From positions 8,370,001 to 8,434,000 of the forward strand of contig JAUKUA010000001.1 in assembly GCA_030549175.1 (NCBI GenBank): a stretch of DNA of 64,000 nucleotides, in the 5' to 3' direction. The position numbers and the translations under genes are program-made. A model generated the notes under the pieces. That model was not told where the DNA came from, searched no databases, and saw only the letters and a list, made by a program, of their open reading frames with translations. The stretch is from Lasiosphaeris hirsuta (lineage: Eukaryota > Ascomycota > Sordariomycetes > Sordariales > Lasiosphaeriaceae). Of this stretch, positions 42,378 to 55,088 are shown piece by piece (position 1 is the first letter of the stretch; each line of letters starts with the position of its first letter).

Positions 42378-45300
42378 TTATCTCAACCCAACCGCGACAA
42401 ATCGGTCATACTGCGCGGAGTCTTCGCCTAGCCCGTTTGCATCCACGTCGCGAATGCGAGCCCGGTAGCTGTTGAAGACATTGCGATATATTTCTGTTTC
42501 CACGTCGCCTTTTTTGGATAGGGCTTCTAACAGGGCAAGTGCTGTGCGGCAGATGGCACCGGCATGGCATTCGCAACTCATGAGAATGCCAAGGGCACGC
42601 GTGAACTGAACACTAAGCCCGGCGTCAGGATGAGATTTCAAATTACCTACCAAGTGATGTGAATGCTTACATGGACTCTTGGTAGTTACCAGCCACGTGG
42701 AGTATGGCCCCCATCTGGTGGTGCGCAAAAGCTGTAGAGTGGTGGCGCGGCATAAGTCGCTCCCGTATCTCCAAACAGCGCTTCATTGCCGTCGAGGCAC
42801 CGTCAATGTTGCCGTTTCTCCTATGGATCCCGGAGAGGTAAAAGTAACAGCTATTTCAGGTCAACCAATCAGTCGTGCCAAGGTCTAGCAGTGCCTACTA
42901 GGTACCAAGTACTTACATTGCCATCTGTGCCGTGTCATCACCCTGGCCTCTGAGAAGCCTCACGGCGTCCATTGCCTTGGTGTTGTACTCCATCGCAGTG
43001 CCGAGACGACGCATAATGGTCGAGCAGAGGCAGGCATTGCTCAAGTAGAGGTCCACATTCGGCTTCATGTCCTCCCTTTCCAACAGGCCCGAAATGATAT
43101 CCATGGCTTCTTCTGCGCGGCCAAGCGCCATGAGGGATACAGAGAGGTTTCCCTTGGCAGATGCAATCCAAAACTCATCTTTGCTTGACAGGCCGTCGGG
43201 CCTCTTATTAGCCGTGCGTATGTCGCAGACACGTTGCGCGAGCTGGAGGCCATGGTCGACTGTGGGCTTCTGCATCTCTATGGTCGCCTTGACGTTGATG
43301 TGATGGCTGATCATGTCGTTGATAAACCATGTCGAGTATCCCGGGTGCCTCCCGTTTCCGAGCGCTCTTTCGCAAAGCGAGATGGACTGGTCGGCCATTT
43401 TGATCCCGGCATCGTATTGCCCCTTTTCGCACCAATACCTAGATGAGGAGAAGTCTTGTAAGCCTACGTCCCCCCCGCCCCCCTCTCATGGCAAATCCGA
43501 ACTCCAATCTTGATTGCATACCAAGCACACCGAACGCCAATTTCGCATAGGAGGATCGGTGAGTCGGGAAAGTCGTCCCGGTGCCGGAAGTAGACGGCGA
43601 AAAGGGCCTGCACCTGGCTTGCGAGTTCCTCGCAGCGCTCCCATTGGCTGTGTAGCGGCTGACCGTCTGCCTGGTCGGGAAATGCAGTATTGAGGTAAAA
43701 GATCAGCCTATTGAATATGAATGACCGCTCGCGGGGTGACAAGGACCTGTCTACGACGCTTTGGATGAGCAGGTGACTCTTGATGCGCGTTCCCTGGCTG
43801 CCGAGGGTGACCAGGCCTGATTTGAGAAGCGAGTCTTGGGCTTGGTCGTATCTAGATAGGTAGACACGGTGGGTGAAACAGTTAGTTTCGAAGCTAGGTA
43901 GGTACCTACGTGTCGGAGGGTCTTGAAGCCTTACGCGTGCGTGTCGCTCAAGGGCGCTTGGAGGAGCTCCTCGAGGTCGGGAAACTCTTCGAGGAGGTCG
44001 GGGCCTTCCAATAACCTGGCAATTTGGCTGTCAGAGAGAGAGAGAGAGAGATTGATGCACTACAAGGAGTACCTCTTGGCTTACATGCTGTCCTTGGCTT
44101 TCTTCGTGGTAAATAAAGAGCATGGGACGCCGTCCTCGTCAAGAAGGGCAAGCATATCGATGAGAAGTCTTGTATTGGTGTCCAGGCATTGGACGCTCTT
44201 GGCCCAGACATTAGCTATGGTGGATTGGTGGCGGAGGTCCTTCTCGTCGATGGATTCCTCTAGCGCGGGGTGGAAAAGAAAGTCCCTCTCAAAATCCGGA
44301 TGCTCCTGTAAGAATGCCGCCAGGGTGTTTTGACGGCGTCTAATGTAGGACCCGACCATCTTGAGAGCGAGTGGGTGATACTTTACCGACTGAGCGATCC
44401 TTGACGCTAATTTCTCGTCTGCGGGTGTTGGAGCTTCGGTATCCAGAAAGCTGAGCAGGAACATGGTTGCTGCTCGTGGCTCGAATACATCCACAGAAAC
44501 GGCCGCAGTCTTGCGACCAGCCATGGAAGAAAAACGGCTGGCAATGGCCCAGCTCTTGCAGGTAACAAGGACAGCGCCTCTCGATGTCCGTGGCCAGTTT
44601 GAGGAAACGACGGAGCTGTCGGTGACATTGTCAAATATGAGCAGCCACTTGAATGCGTGACCCAGGGGGGGCCAGAAGTTGCTGGAGACGCCATCATCAG
44701 CTCCAGCCATTTGAATCGCCCGTTTCCTCCTGGCGGGGTTTCCCATCGCTGCTTACCCCTTCCACCCACCATTGACTGGAGCCATTGCCAGACGAGGTCT
44801 CGGCATTGGTCAGAATGATGAACCGACCACTCGTCGACGAGGTTCAGCTTCCGCGCAATGACGGAAAATGACTCGAGGAGCTTGGCTTGTGTCTCGGCAG
44901 CGACCCAGAGGATAGCGTCATATACATCGAGGTTTCTAAACGCAAACTCGAGAGCAATCTCGGTCTTGCCAAAACCTACCAAGCCGTATATGCACGAGCA
45001 TGAAAGCCTTTCTGGCTCCATGCCGGGCGACAGGTACTCTTCCAGCCGCGTTAGCTCTGCCTCGCGGCCGAAAAAGCGCGGATTCTGCCCGGCCGGAAGG
45101 TTTTGAAAGGGAAGTTTGCTAAGAAGCATGGTGCGATGATCTGAAACGTCTCCGGTGAGTCTCGGGGCAAGTCTCTTGATTTCGTAAACCAGCTCGTCTT
45201 GATGCAGCGTCCTGGTGATGGTCTGTGCATCCAATTCGATGCTGGCTAGAAGTTTTCTGATCCGTTGTAATCGAGGAGAAATCTTGTCCCCGAGCGGTCG

Positions 45301-45521
45301 GAAGATTGCGTAAATGTAGTTAACTTGGCCGGTTAGCCTTGGGGTCGCTGATCCCTTTAATTCCGATGAATTCGTAGCCCTCTACCTTGCCGATCGTCAC
45401 TTTCTATCACAGACTCAATGCTATGACGCTGACTACCTCATTACGCTGGTGGGGACCGTTAGAAGCTGTCAAAATTGGTTATCAAAGACCCTGTAGGTTA
45501 TGTACTATGTTGGTGGGCCAG

Positions 45522-45573
<52 letters not shown>

Positions 45574-46457
45574 AAAGTGACGGTTGGCGTAGTAGAGCGT
45601 TACGGGTTCATTCTGGTTGATTGATGAGACTCACCGACAGGGTGCCGACTGAAAAATGCAATTGCATCCTCGCAAATGTGATGGAGCTGTGTGGTAATCT
45701 GTAGCAGTTTGGTTTTGAGCTCTTCGATGAGGTGATGCTCTAGTCCCCGTCCGAGGAGCCGGGAGGCGTGGTCTTGAAGACGCGGAAGGGAAAGCTCGGC
45801 GTCCTCAAAGGCTTCGGCGAGAAGGTCAAATCCGCGCCGATAGCGAGAGGAAATCTAGGTGGTAAGGGGGGTCAACATATACCAGTTACCTTGGATTGAC
45901 CTTGAGAGGTGAGCGTGACCAGGGGGGTGACGTGGCCCGGTGGCTGGGATGTATAGACATACATGACACGCACATACCTCGAGCACAAATGCCATAGAAC
46001 CCCACAGCATCACAAATTCGGGCGGGCTCGCCTGCAGAAAACTGTTGATGCAGGTGTTATAGCCAGAGAGCCACGACATGACGGGCTTCAGGAAGTCAAA
46101 GAAGCGGGACCATTTTTCTCCGGCGTATTGCCCCCGTAGCTGGTCGACATGTCTCATCAATCCCTCGAGGGTGTCGACCCGCTGGATCCGAGCCCGGTCG
46201 TTGTCGCGCAAGTTTTTCATATATGGTTGTAGTGCACCACCAGAACTTGAAGTTGAAACGGTGACACCACTTGTGTCGTCCAAGCTTCCTTCTGGCTCAC
46301 TTCCGGACAAGCTGATGGATACCCGTGACATGAAGGCGGTACAAACCGAAACCAAATTCAGAGTGTGTTGTCGCGCGTCGATCGGGTCTAGAAAGATGCG
46401 GGTTTGCCGGGTCTCATGAATGACCTTATACCGAGTGCCAACCGACCAGGACCCCAA
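42378..46457 (-). CDS. Fungal NLR: helical N-terminal domain, NB-ARC, TPR-like repeats; nine exons
   Basis: Exons 46457-45978, 45854-45635, 45323-44770, 44647-44085, 44015-43935, 43851-43522, 43438-42917, 42850-42671 and 42612-42378; 1054 residues, all junctions GT-AG and in frame. Residues about 90-230 (WSRFFDFLKPVMSWLSGYN to WGSMAFVLE, then RYRRGFDLLAEAFEDAEL) resemble the DUF7708-type helical domain. The NB-ARC follows: P-loop YGLVGFGKTEIALEF (about 346-360), Walker B WLLIFDNV, sensor GAVLVTCKS, and YHPLALKMVGSYI (GLPL-like). The C-terminal third is helical repeats (TPR-like: ATIEMQKPTVDHGLQLA, NLSVSLMALGRAEEAMDIIS). Such proteins sense ligands through the repeats and trigger cell death. 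The start could also be at 46331. Confidence 0.85.
45522..45573. repeat. (GTA)17 microsatellite in NLR intron 2
   Basis: Perfect trinucleotide tract of about 52 nt inside the 311-nt second intron of the NLR gene. Confidence 0.95.
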
Positions 46458-48783
46458 GGCGTATGTTGTCCATTTACCCGTCTACCGTTCGTACTTGTCC
46501 CTCAGCCTCCAAGATGTTTCACGGTAGTAATGATTGGTCTAAGAAGCCGATGATGATGGGCAGGTCATCATGAAAACCGTGAGGTAAAAAAAATAAAAAA
46601 AAAGCATAATGGTGCGCTGGACGTATTGCAGTGGCAGTTTGTAGGCAATGTGCTGAGACTAGCGGCCGGTGAGGTTTGCTGCGCCGCAACGGGGCAACGT
46701 ACAGCTCATTGTGCGCATATTCGAGCAGTTGTGTAACACACAAATTCTTGCGTGTATAGAAAACTTGAATTGCGCTCATGGCTGGCTACCTTACATGAAG
46801 GGTGTACATACATACAAGGACAAAAAAAAACCCCCAAAAAATGCCTGTCCACCCTTCCCCCCACCACCCCTTTGATGAGTTTACCTATCGCTCATGCTGA
46901 AAGCCAGCTTGTCTGATCACGTTGCCTGCCCTGGTCAAGCGATGCCAGTGGTGCGTCACCCGCACACCTATGGTAAGTAGAGCACCTTGGGCAAAGTACC
47001 TAGGTAAGGCAGGTATTCTATGCACCATGGGCTTTTTCTAGCTGTTTGGGCTAGCCACATCAGACATGGCAGAAGGCTGTGGGTTGGGCGGTGGGTTGGG
47101 CCTTGGGCCCTCGCCGCCTCCTCCATTTGGGCCAGTTCCTCCTCCCCCAGTGGTGCTCTCCGTGGCAATATCACTGCTCGACATGGCGAGATTTGGCGTC
47201 AAATCTTCCGAAGAAAAAGTCCAAAGATCTGTCCCAAGTTTGATTAGTAAGGTAGGTTCTGTGTTTGCTCTAGCGAGAGGGAATACACCTCACCAAAGAC
47301 TACCTAGATAGGTAGGTAGGTAGGTAGGTAGGTGCCTTGGACTGTGTTGTTTCCAAAATATCGTTGCTCGAATACAGCCCTAGAGATACGAGCTGGGATG
47401 GAACTTCAAGTTGGGCGTTGAAATGCTGCACAGAGGGGGGGATAGAGCGAGTCGGGTGACGATCTTGTTGTTTGGATGAGCACGGAAAAATGAACTCGGA
47501 CGTGATTCACGGACTACATATAATATTTGGATCACCTCAGCTCGCAAATATCCGCGTAGAAACCGGTGGTGGGGTGGGATGGCCACCGGGGGATCTGCCG
47601 CAGGCCCCAAGTGGAGGCTCTTGGCACACCCCTCAAGTCCCCAAGGTGCCATCCCAGGCGCTACTTGGGCTGACCGGTTGGATGTTGTATGTCACCGAGA
47701 CCTCACAAAGTCGGATGTTGTGCAAATCGGAGCTCCACGCGCCCAATCTGCCGCACTCTCGAGCGAGTGTAGGATCGCATTCAATAATACCGATTGGTAA
47801 TGAGGCATGTACGAGAGTCGGCAAGCAGCAAGACACGCACTGTACACAGGGAGGCGAGGGGGGAGGGGGTGGAATGAGATAGGTTGCCTCGCGTGCAATA
47901 GCTGCCCAAGGGACTGGGAGAGAGAGGGCTTAGCTGGCGCCCGACGGCCCGTTGTGGGCGTGGTTGGTTGAAGCTGAGCAGACTGAGCCGCATCATGATA
48001 TTTGGTATTCAACTTGGCAAAAACTGCCACCTTTCCTCCTTACAACTTTTGCTGCTTCCCCGGGTTTTCCTTTCCGGGCTCGGTGTCATTGGTCGGGCCC
48101 GGAATTGCTTCAGCAGCGACCCCATTGGGATCCTAATCCTAGCCATGTCCCCGCCTTGGCCTTGGTTGAGTGCGGGGAGAACACCGGAGGCACATGCAGG
48201 GTGTCCATGTTATTGGGCATGCGGGGGTGCATGCATGGAGAAGTGTCATTGCCTGCCGAAAGTGTGTGTGTGTGCCAGCCAACCAGAAGAATTGGGCGCT
48301 GCCGAGGCGCGTTTCGCCCAGGATGCACTTCTTCGCGCCATGCCGACCGGAGTGCAGTGCGTGTGTGCCAGCGCATTCATGCATCGCTAATACTGAGGGC
48401 AACTTCCCAGCGCCATTATTGATGGCATGTTCCATATAGTGCTGCACCGAGACGAATAAGTGCCTGAGGTCTCGAGTTCTGCTGAGTGGCAAATATTCGC
48501 AAACCACCATATATATCCCTTGCCGTGCAGCAAGGGGTGAGCCCAGCAAAGGGGTGGTGGGCCTGGGGCCCACCCCGCCGCGCAACTGCAAGCCGGAGCT
48601 CCCAGTGCCGTCTGCTAGGGCATTTACTCGTAGAAGGAGTGGCCTTTTCAGTGGTTCCATTTTCAAAAGCTCTAGCCACCGGGCCTACTCTGGCCTTGTT
48701 TGCTTTTTGGGCCAAAGGGAGAGTGGGAAAACGGTTTCTAGTACACAACATGATGAGTTACCATGGGTAACAACTAATCCTAT
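46458..48783. other. 2.3-kb intergenic region
   Basis: No coding family recognised on either strand. A (GGTA) tetranucleotide run sits at 47311-47333, and A/C runs at 46823-46840. The 3' end of the beta-lactamase-like gene abuts its right side. Confidence 0.5.
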
Positions 48784-50686
48784 CTACATTTTGGAGAAGA
48801 GGCAGGGCTCGGCGCCCCTCTCCCAGACCCAAGTGAGCCCATTGACTTTTCCCAACCCGTCCCTCTTGAAGGTCAAGACTCCGATCAAGTAGGAGTCCCA
48901 GTCCAGCCAGCCACCCCTTAGCCAGTCGTCCCTCGTCTTGGGCCAGTAGCTGTATTGGTCCATGTTATAGTGCTCCAGTCGCGGTTGAATGGCATCCTTC
49001 CTGCCGTTGAAGCAGAGATGCAGGCCTTTGGTCTCCGAGTCCTCCCAAACCTCCAGTACAATCCCAAGCCCGGTGTACTGCCCAGTGTACTCGCCGCGGC
49101 CGCCTTCGGGTTGTGTGGTGTCCCGGTGATGCTCCCATTCCTCGGCAGCTTTGGCATACATCACACAGCGCTGTCTCGTCTCTACTTGGGCGAGATGAAC
49201 CATGTCGATCTTGGGCTGAAGATCAAAGGCAGCCTGTAGGAGTATCGAGGCCACAAGGTCGGATGCGTCGCCACGGTCGAGGGTGCTGGAAGAGACAAAA
49301 ATGCCGCTCCCGGACTCGGGAAGAATATTCACCGACACGGGGCCGCAGAAGCCGAGGCCGGTGGTGTGGAACAGCACCTGCTTCGGAGATTCCTGGCCGA
49401 GGATATGCTTGTCTCGGAACTCATTTGGCCGGAATCCCGGGCCGTCGCCGAGGATGGAGTTGTAGGAGCCCAATGACACCATGCAGCTCGGCATGGTAAC
49501 TTTCCACAAGCTGAAATGATAGTCGACGGGATTGTCCAAGGAATCGCTGGACGGGAGCCAGTAGCAAGGGCCGTCGAGAATGGAATCCACCTGCCTGAGC
49601 GGATTCTCGAGGTTGGATAGTGAGGCAAACTGAAAGCTCTTTGGGGTTTTCGAAAATGCCTGCATGATTGCGGCCATGAAAACCATCATGTCTTTGACTG
49701 AGCTTCGTATTCCGACCATGCCCAAGACCGGGCTGTTGTCTTCTGATGTCCATTCGTGCTCCAACATGACCCAGGAACCGTCTTCCATCTGGGCATAGCC
49801 ATGGGCAATGTCGGCACGATCCAGAACGCGGTCCCTTGTGACGGCCGTGTTCAGCATGCCGAGGGGTTGCAAGATCCTCTCGTGCAAGAAAGCAGCAAAG
49901 GTAGAGCCAGAAGCCCTCTCAATCACGATGGCCAAGAGACCAAAGGCCAAGTTACTGTAGTTCCAAGTCTTGAAATACGCTTTTCCTTGGTGGCCGTTTG
50001 GTGTCTCATTGGCCACCTTGATCAAGTCTTGCTGCGGCACCAAAGCTTTGCCCCCAGGCCCTAGGATACTGACAACGGGGTTCCCAAGGCCGCCGATGTG
50101 TCTCAGGTAGTCGGCAACGGTCGCCTGAGTCGCGACTCGCTCATCATCTTTGGGATCGAACTCGTCAAGATACTTACCGACGGGGTCATCCCACCGGAGC
50201 AGTCCGTCTTCAACAAGTACACCCAATGCCACGGTAACGAACAGCTTGGAGACGGATGAAAGCGTGTATAGCGTTTTGTCATCAGGGGGATTGGAATGGC
50301 TATCTCGCGGATCGAGAAGGCCAACCCCCTTTGTGAAAAGAAGCTCTCCTTGGAACATGACGCCAAAGCTGATTGCAGAAACCCGGCATGTCTTTCTCAC
50401 ATCTTCTATCGACGCCAGCACATCAGGGTGGTTGATGCGACTAAAGCAGGCCTTGTGACGTGTCAGCACAAGACGCGGTACCTGCAAGTTGGACCCTACA
50501 AGTGTTGGTGATTAGGCACCCCCTTTCTTTTTTTCTTCTTTTTTTTCTTTTTCTTTTCCTTCTTCTTTTTTTTTCACTCACCCGCATTTCCGGTGTCCAC
50601 AACTCCTGAAGGCCATCACGATTCTGGCTCGGAGGTTTCTCCACGACCCCACCACCGCCCAGAACGCGGCTCAAAAACTGCCACAT
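48784..50686 (-). CDS. Class-C beta-lactamase-like serine hydrolase / transpeptidase fold
   Basis: Exons 50686-50582 and 50481-48784; 100-nt intron GTGAGT...GCAG, phase 0. 600 residues. The large exon has no ATG at its head, and exon 1 (MWQFLSRVLGGGGVVEK...) supplies the start. The catalytic SxxK is SSVSK with Ser at about 111. The YxN is NYSNLAFG, and the region VGIRSSVKDMMVFMAAIM is typical of the family. A C-terminal beta-domain of about 130 residues (GEYTGQYTGLGIVLEVW to WVWERGAEP) is as in fungal members. Relatives act as esterases or acyltransferases (LovD type) rather than as antibiotic-resistance enzymes. No signal peptide is evident. Intron 1 has a long pyrimidine tract on the + strand (50522-50574). 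Confidence 0.88.
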
Positions 50687-51790
50687 TCGGTCGTATTCTA
50701 GTAAAAATACTTCAAGTATGTTTCAGTGTTGTCTTTACGTTGTCGGCGAAAATCTTTTGGATGCGTAGATGATAGGAGTAAAGTATACCTTGAGGTAGGT
50801 AGTAAAGCGGGCTCGTTCATGGAAATTCGTTCGGGTTTTCGTGATAATCTTCCCCGCCATCTTAGTTTTCTTCCGTCTATTTATTCCCTCGCTGTGATTG
50901 GGTGGTTGAATTTATCTCACGTAGTATCTACTATGTATTCCGCATTAGGTGTAACGCTTCATGCAGTTGAGCTTATATGAAGGCCACGGGCTTTTGCACA
51001 CCTACTCTTTGGCCCCTGAATGGTCGCCCCGTCCCGGTTGACGTAAGACACGGAGCATCGATAATAAGCATGGCGATTCAACGCGCAACAGGTTTCATAT
51101 GTCGCCCGGTCTACCGATCACCGGGCAAAATTTCCGAGACTAATTAGACCGCGATGTTACACATTTCGGGATATAATGCTAGCTGATATCGCTCGATTCT
51201 AACGCTCTGAGGCAATGCGGGAAAGACGTCTCTGGCCAATCACTTGCGTCTCACGGGACTCACCCTAGCGATTAGTTACGGGTCGATTGGCAAGGCTCCA
51301 AGTTCTAATTGACTTGTCAGGGTATACCTACCGAGTCTGAGCGCAACTGCATCGCCCTCCACGCCCGGTGCCCGTTCTACACCGCCATAGGCACCACCTG
51401 ACAAAATTCCCGCCTCTCGCTTTGACCGGGGCGCGCCAGCAAACCACCTGTTGTTCATTGGCGTGCATGCACTGTCTCACTGAATGGGAAAGAAGAGCTG
51501 AGGCTCAAATGCTCAAGAGAGCCTTGATTTGCTGGGTAAGGTATTTTGTAGGTAAAACATGGAACGAATTTCATGATGACTGCACCCGAGTGCATGCCCG
51601 AGAAGAGAAATTTAAGCGCCGAAACCCCTCGCTCTGCCCGCGCATACCCATGTTGATGACGTGGAACGAACCGCATTACCATCGCCAAACCACCCCGAGA
51701 CACCGACGACCGGGCCGCGTCTCACCCAGCGGACCAACAAGCCCCTCAACAAACCCCAGCCCCACCACCTGCCCGCCCAGCTGCTCCCGC
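50687..51790. other. Intergenic between hydrolase and LPMO genes
   Basis: About 1.1 kb, AT-richer than the flanking genes. No gene, repeat or RNA seen. Confidence 0.5.
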
Positions 51791-52489
51791 TCAGTTCCCA
51801 TCCCACACAGCAGGCCCGGGCATGACGTAGGGCGCAGGACTGCTCGTCCACTTGTTATAGCGGATGCCAGGGTCGGCCTGCTGGTAGATGCCGGGGATCT
51901 TGACGAGGGGACCGGGGGTGCCGCCACCGGGCCCGTTGATCTTGAGCTGGGCGCACGTAATGTAGAACTGGGCCTTGCTCTTGTGGCCCTCGTGCAGGCC
52001 AATGTGCTCGATGCGCACGAGGTACTCGCCGGGGGGCGTCTTGGGGGGGATGGTGAACTCGAGCCGGTCCTTGTTGTAGGAGCACCAGTTGCCGTCCGTG
52101 TTGGCCTGGCCCTTGCACAGGCCGACCTCGTACGCCTTGAACCAGTCGCCCGAGCCGTCGTACGTGTCGACGCCCTCGGGCGCCTTGGACATGTAGATGA
52201 AGCCCGGGCCCGGGTGCTCGATCAGCTCGTTGTTGAACACCTTGAAGCCGATCTTGTCGCCGGCGCTGACCTCGTACGTCTTGACGCCGCCGCCCGGCTT
52301 GGCCCCCACGTTGCAGCGCAGGTCGTTCTTCTCGACAATCTCGGGGAAGGCCGGGTTGTACGAGTTGCTGTTCTTGCGCACGTACGTGTACTCGCCCCCG
52401 ATCTTCTTGCCGTTGACGAACAGGATGTTGAAGATGTAGTGCGCATCGGCCGCGGCCGCGAAGGCTGCGAGAAAAAAGAGGGACTTCAT
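51791..52489 (-). CDS. AA9 lytic polysaccharide monooxygenase (GH61), secreted
   Basis: 232 residues, intronless. The signal peptide (residues 1-16) is cut before His17, giving the N-terminal copper-binding His. The second brace His is in EHPGPGFIY (His92). The axial Tyr is Tyr176 in AQFYITC, preceded by the conserved His166 and Gln174 pattern (HEGHKSKAQFY). Cys59, 125, 136 and 179 can form two disulphides. There is no linker or cellulose-binding module. AA9 enzymes oxidatively cleave cellulose or hemicellulose with O2/H2O2 and an electron donor. The gene probably responds to plant biomass and carbon repression. The antisense frame 51368-52645 is a shadow. Confidence 0.96.
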   Translation of the reverse strand: MKSLFFLAAFAAAADAHYIFNILFVNGKKIGGEYTYVRKNSNSYNPAFPEIVEKNDLRCNVGAKPGGGVKTYEVSAGDKIGFKVFNNELIEHPGPGFIYMSKAPEGVDTYDGSGDWFKAYEVGLCKGQANTDGNWCSYNKDRLEFTIPPKTPPGEYLVRIEHIGLHEGHKSKAQFYITCAQLKINGPGGGTPGPLVKIPGIYQQADPGIRYNKWTSSPAPYVMPGPAVWDGN

Positions 52490-54990
52490 GGCGGCTGCAG
52501 CGCGCGGTTGTCTGTCCGGAGTGATGAGGTCGTCCTGGCTGGTGTCTCATTCCGAACGGGGACGATTCGCCGGGGGCTTAAATACTGGTCTCGCCCTGAA
52601 CGCCAAGATCCGATGACAGACCGTGACAGACCGCTCGCTGGCTGACAGTCTGAAGGAAGTGGAATAATGAAGCCCATCTTCTTGGCGAACTATATTGCCC
52701 CGGACAGCCATGGCCGTCGAGATGACGCCAAGGCCCCCAACGGGTGAGGCTTCCATCTACCGAACGCGGGGTGCGTCTCGTGCTAAGGAAACCAACGATA
52801 TAGAAGCATGGTTGGGCGAATAGCGCCGCGTCTGGTGGCCCCGCCTAAATTACCCTCTTTGGACGGGCCATGTTGCTGCCATGTCATGGGATGGCCCGAA
52901 CCACACAGACTGGCGAGCCTTGTGGGGCGGGCGCGCGCTGGAGCCGACTTAGGGAGGGTAAATTATGGACGAGTCGGCCACGATGGCGCCGGCACTTCAT
53001 GTATTCCCCGATTGGCGGGCAACGGGGCTGTAGTCGCCGCCTCAACTGCCGCGGCCGCGATACCAAGTCCCATATAGCACGCTGAGCTGAGCCAGACTGC
53101 TGTCCAATGAGGGTGGCATTCTCTGGAGTAATTGTTTGCGCTGGTGATCTGAATAACTCCACCAATGGCAGCCTCCGAATGTTTGGTTTAACCCAGCAGG
53201 ATGGGGGAGCACGACCGCTACAGCAGATGGCTTCAGGATTTAGGGGGCACAGCTCCAGTAACCTCTTCATTACCTATCTAATCCGAAAATGACGGGCTTA
53301 TCAAAAGGATCAGGCCGGGCCACCAGATCACAGGTCATCGTTGTTGCTCGCCGCCTATATACCGGTAGTACTGTGCTTAGCTCCTGCTTTTGGGCGGGCC
53401 AAGTTTGGTGCTGAAGTTTGGGGCCATTCTAGACGGCACCGCCAGACTTCATCAAGCCATCAAGCCAGCCCTAGCCCGGACCGAGCCTGCTCACATCAAA
53501 GCGGGGCTGGGACAGGTCAACTCAGTCTCGGTGCTCTTAAATTCTTTACTACGCGCCCCATCGCACCAGACCCACTGGTCCCCGTCCCGGGTCACCTCGT
53601 TGCGGCCACAGGAGCCCGAGGGCAAATCCATCTCGGTCAGATTCAAATGGGCCCAGAAGCCGTGCAAGTTGTAGAACATGAGGTTGACAAAGCGACGGCA
53701 GCGGCTGTTGCCTTGAGGTCAAAGTGTCGGAGATAGGTAGAGGAAGATCTTACTTTCACCAATGAAAGCATTTGAGAGTGTTGGAAATTGGTCCAAGCGA
53801 TTGCAGTCGTTTAACCTGTCAAGGTTTGGCTGATGTCAAAAGTGGTGAACTTGGCAGTCGCTAACACGAAAACTGGTGCAAGTGCTTGCTGCTGAGAAGG
53901 GCTAGCGGTGTTCGGTTCTTTGCCCCCCAAATAATCGTCGTAAAAAGTTCCCATTAGATGTGACCCTCTCCCTTGGCACCGACTGTCACACCAGCTCTTC
54001 CCCAGAATTTAGGGTGTGTGCCTCGTACCTAGGGCAGGTACGTGAATGGGCACCAAGGCGAGGTTTCCCTTCCAGCCAAGCCCCAGTAAGATATACCCAC
54101 GGAGGAAAGCTGTTAGTGAACCTTATGTAAACCGAGCGGAAATTTGCCCTCTCTACTGTAGCTGCTAATAGCAAAGCCGCAGCGGGTACCTCCTCTCAGT
54201 GACAGAGCGGGAGAAGTGCGGATGAGGAGCGTGGTGACGTGACATGAAAATGCGTGGTAGTTTGCGGTCATCGGATCACAGCAAAAATCAGGGCGCTCAG
54301 TAAAATGACGCAAATTCCCCGCTTGGCGCTTTCCCAAACAAGGTTAGTCGAAAAGGGGCAACGGAATGCAACTAAAATACAATTTCCAATTCCCGTCCGT
54401 CCACAACAAACGCAAGCTTACAAATTTGAATCACATCAGCCCCCGAAAAGTGTACTGGTTTGGGCACCATGTGAAATCTGGCCTTACACAACTGCTACCT
54501 AAATTAAGAGGTATACTTAAATATGAGGAACGGTTTCCGCCTCAGGTGTATCCGCTGAATCTTGTCTCCGCTCAATATATCGTCATAGACTGGTTCCACT
54601 TCTCCAAGTCGGTCGATTCCATCCATTCCCCTGACAATTGCATGTCGGTGACATAACAAAGCCTTTGAAAGCCTTCCGTAGTCTGAGTAGGATATTGTCC
54701 CAGAAGTATGCCGTCGGCGCGCAGGGTGTTGGCGCGTGAGAGTACTCCCTTCGTATTCCCGTTCTCTCCACGAGTGTAAAATAATGACATGAACCTCCGT
54801 GTTGGTGGTCAGAGCCGAATAGGTAGTTGACCGATGGACTACAGCCGTCCCGTCTTCCCCTACGCTGCGGCGGTCATGTCAGTCTATGAAGCATTTTTGC
54901 ATCCGGCAGCGTCTTTGATGGTCAGATCTGGCTTGGTTTCCTGCCGGGGATGTTGCGGTTGATTCAGGTTTGTGCGGATCCAACATGGTA
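52490..54990. other. 2.5-kb intergenic region left of the transposon
   Basis: LPMO promoter at its left end. No recognisable gene or element remains to its right. The last two bases are the TA target duplication. Confidence 0.5.
52570..52584 (-). promoter_or_regulatory. TATA-like box and CreA-like site upstream of the LPMO
   Basis: On the minus strand TATTTAAG (52584-52577) lies about 88-95 nt before the ATG, a normal fungal distance. The + strand reads CCGGGG at 52570-52575, fitting the CreA consensus SYGGRG; another match (GCGGGG) is near 52767. Single short sites are weak evidence. Confidence 0.35.
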
Positions 54991-55033
54991 ACGTGTATGA
55001 TAAGCGAGATGAACAGATAAGCGAGTTAAACAC
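54991..55033 (+). repeat. Left terminal inverted repeat
   Basis: Runs from ACGTGTATGATAAGCG to GCGAGTTAAACAC. It pairs with the right repeat. Confidence 0.93.
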
Positions 55034-55088
55034 TTTTGACGCGACGCGCCTCCTCTCCACAAAACACCAAATTCCTCAACAACCTCAA

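Noticed and set aside
51368..52645. 425-codon frame antisense to the LPMO
   Set aside because: Covers the LPMO exactly in antisense, with no family resemblance.
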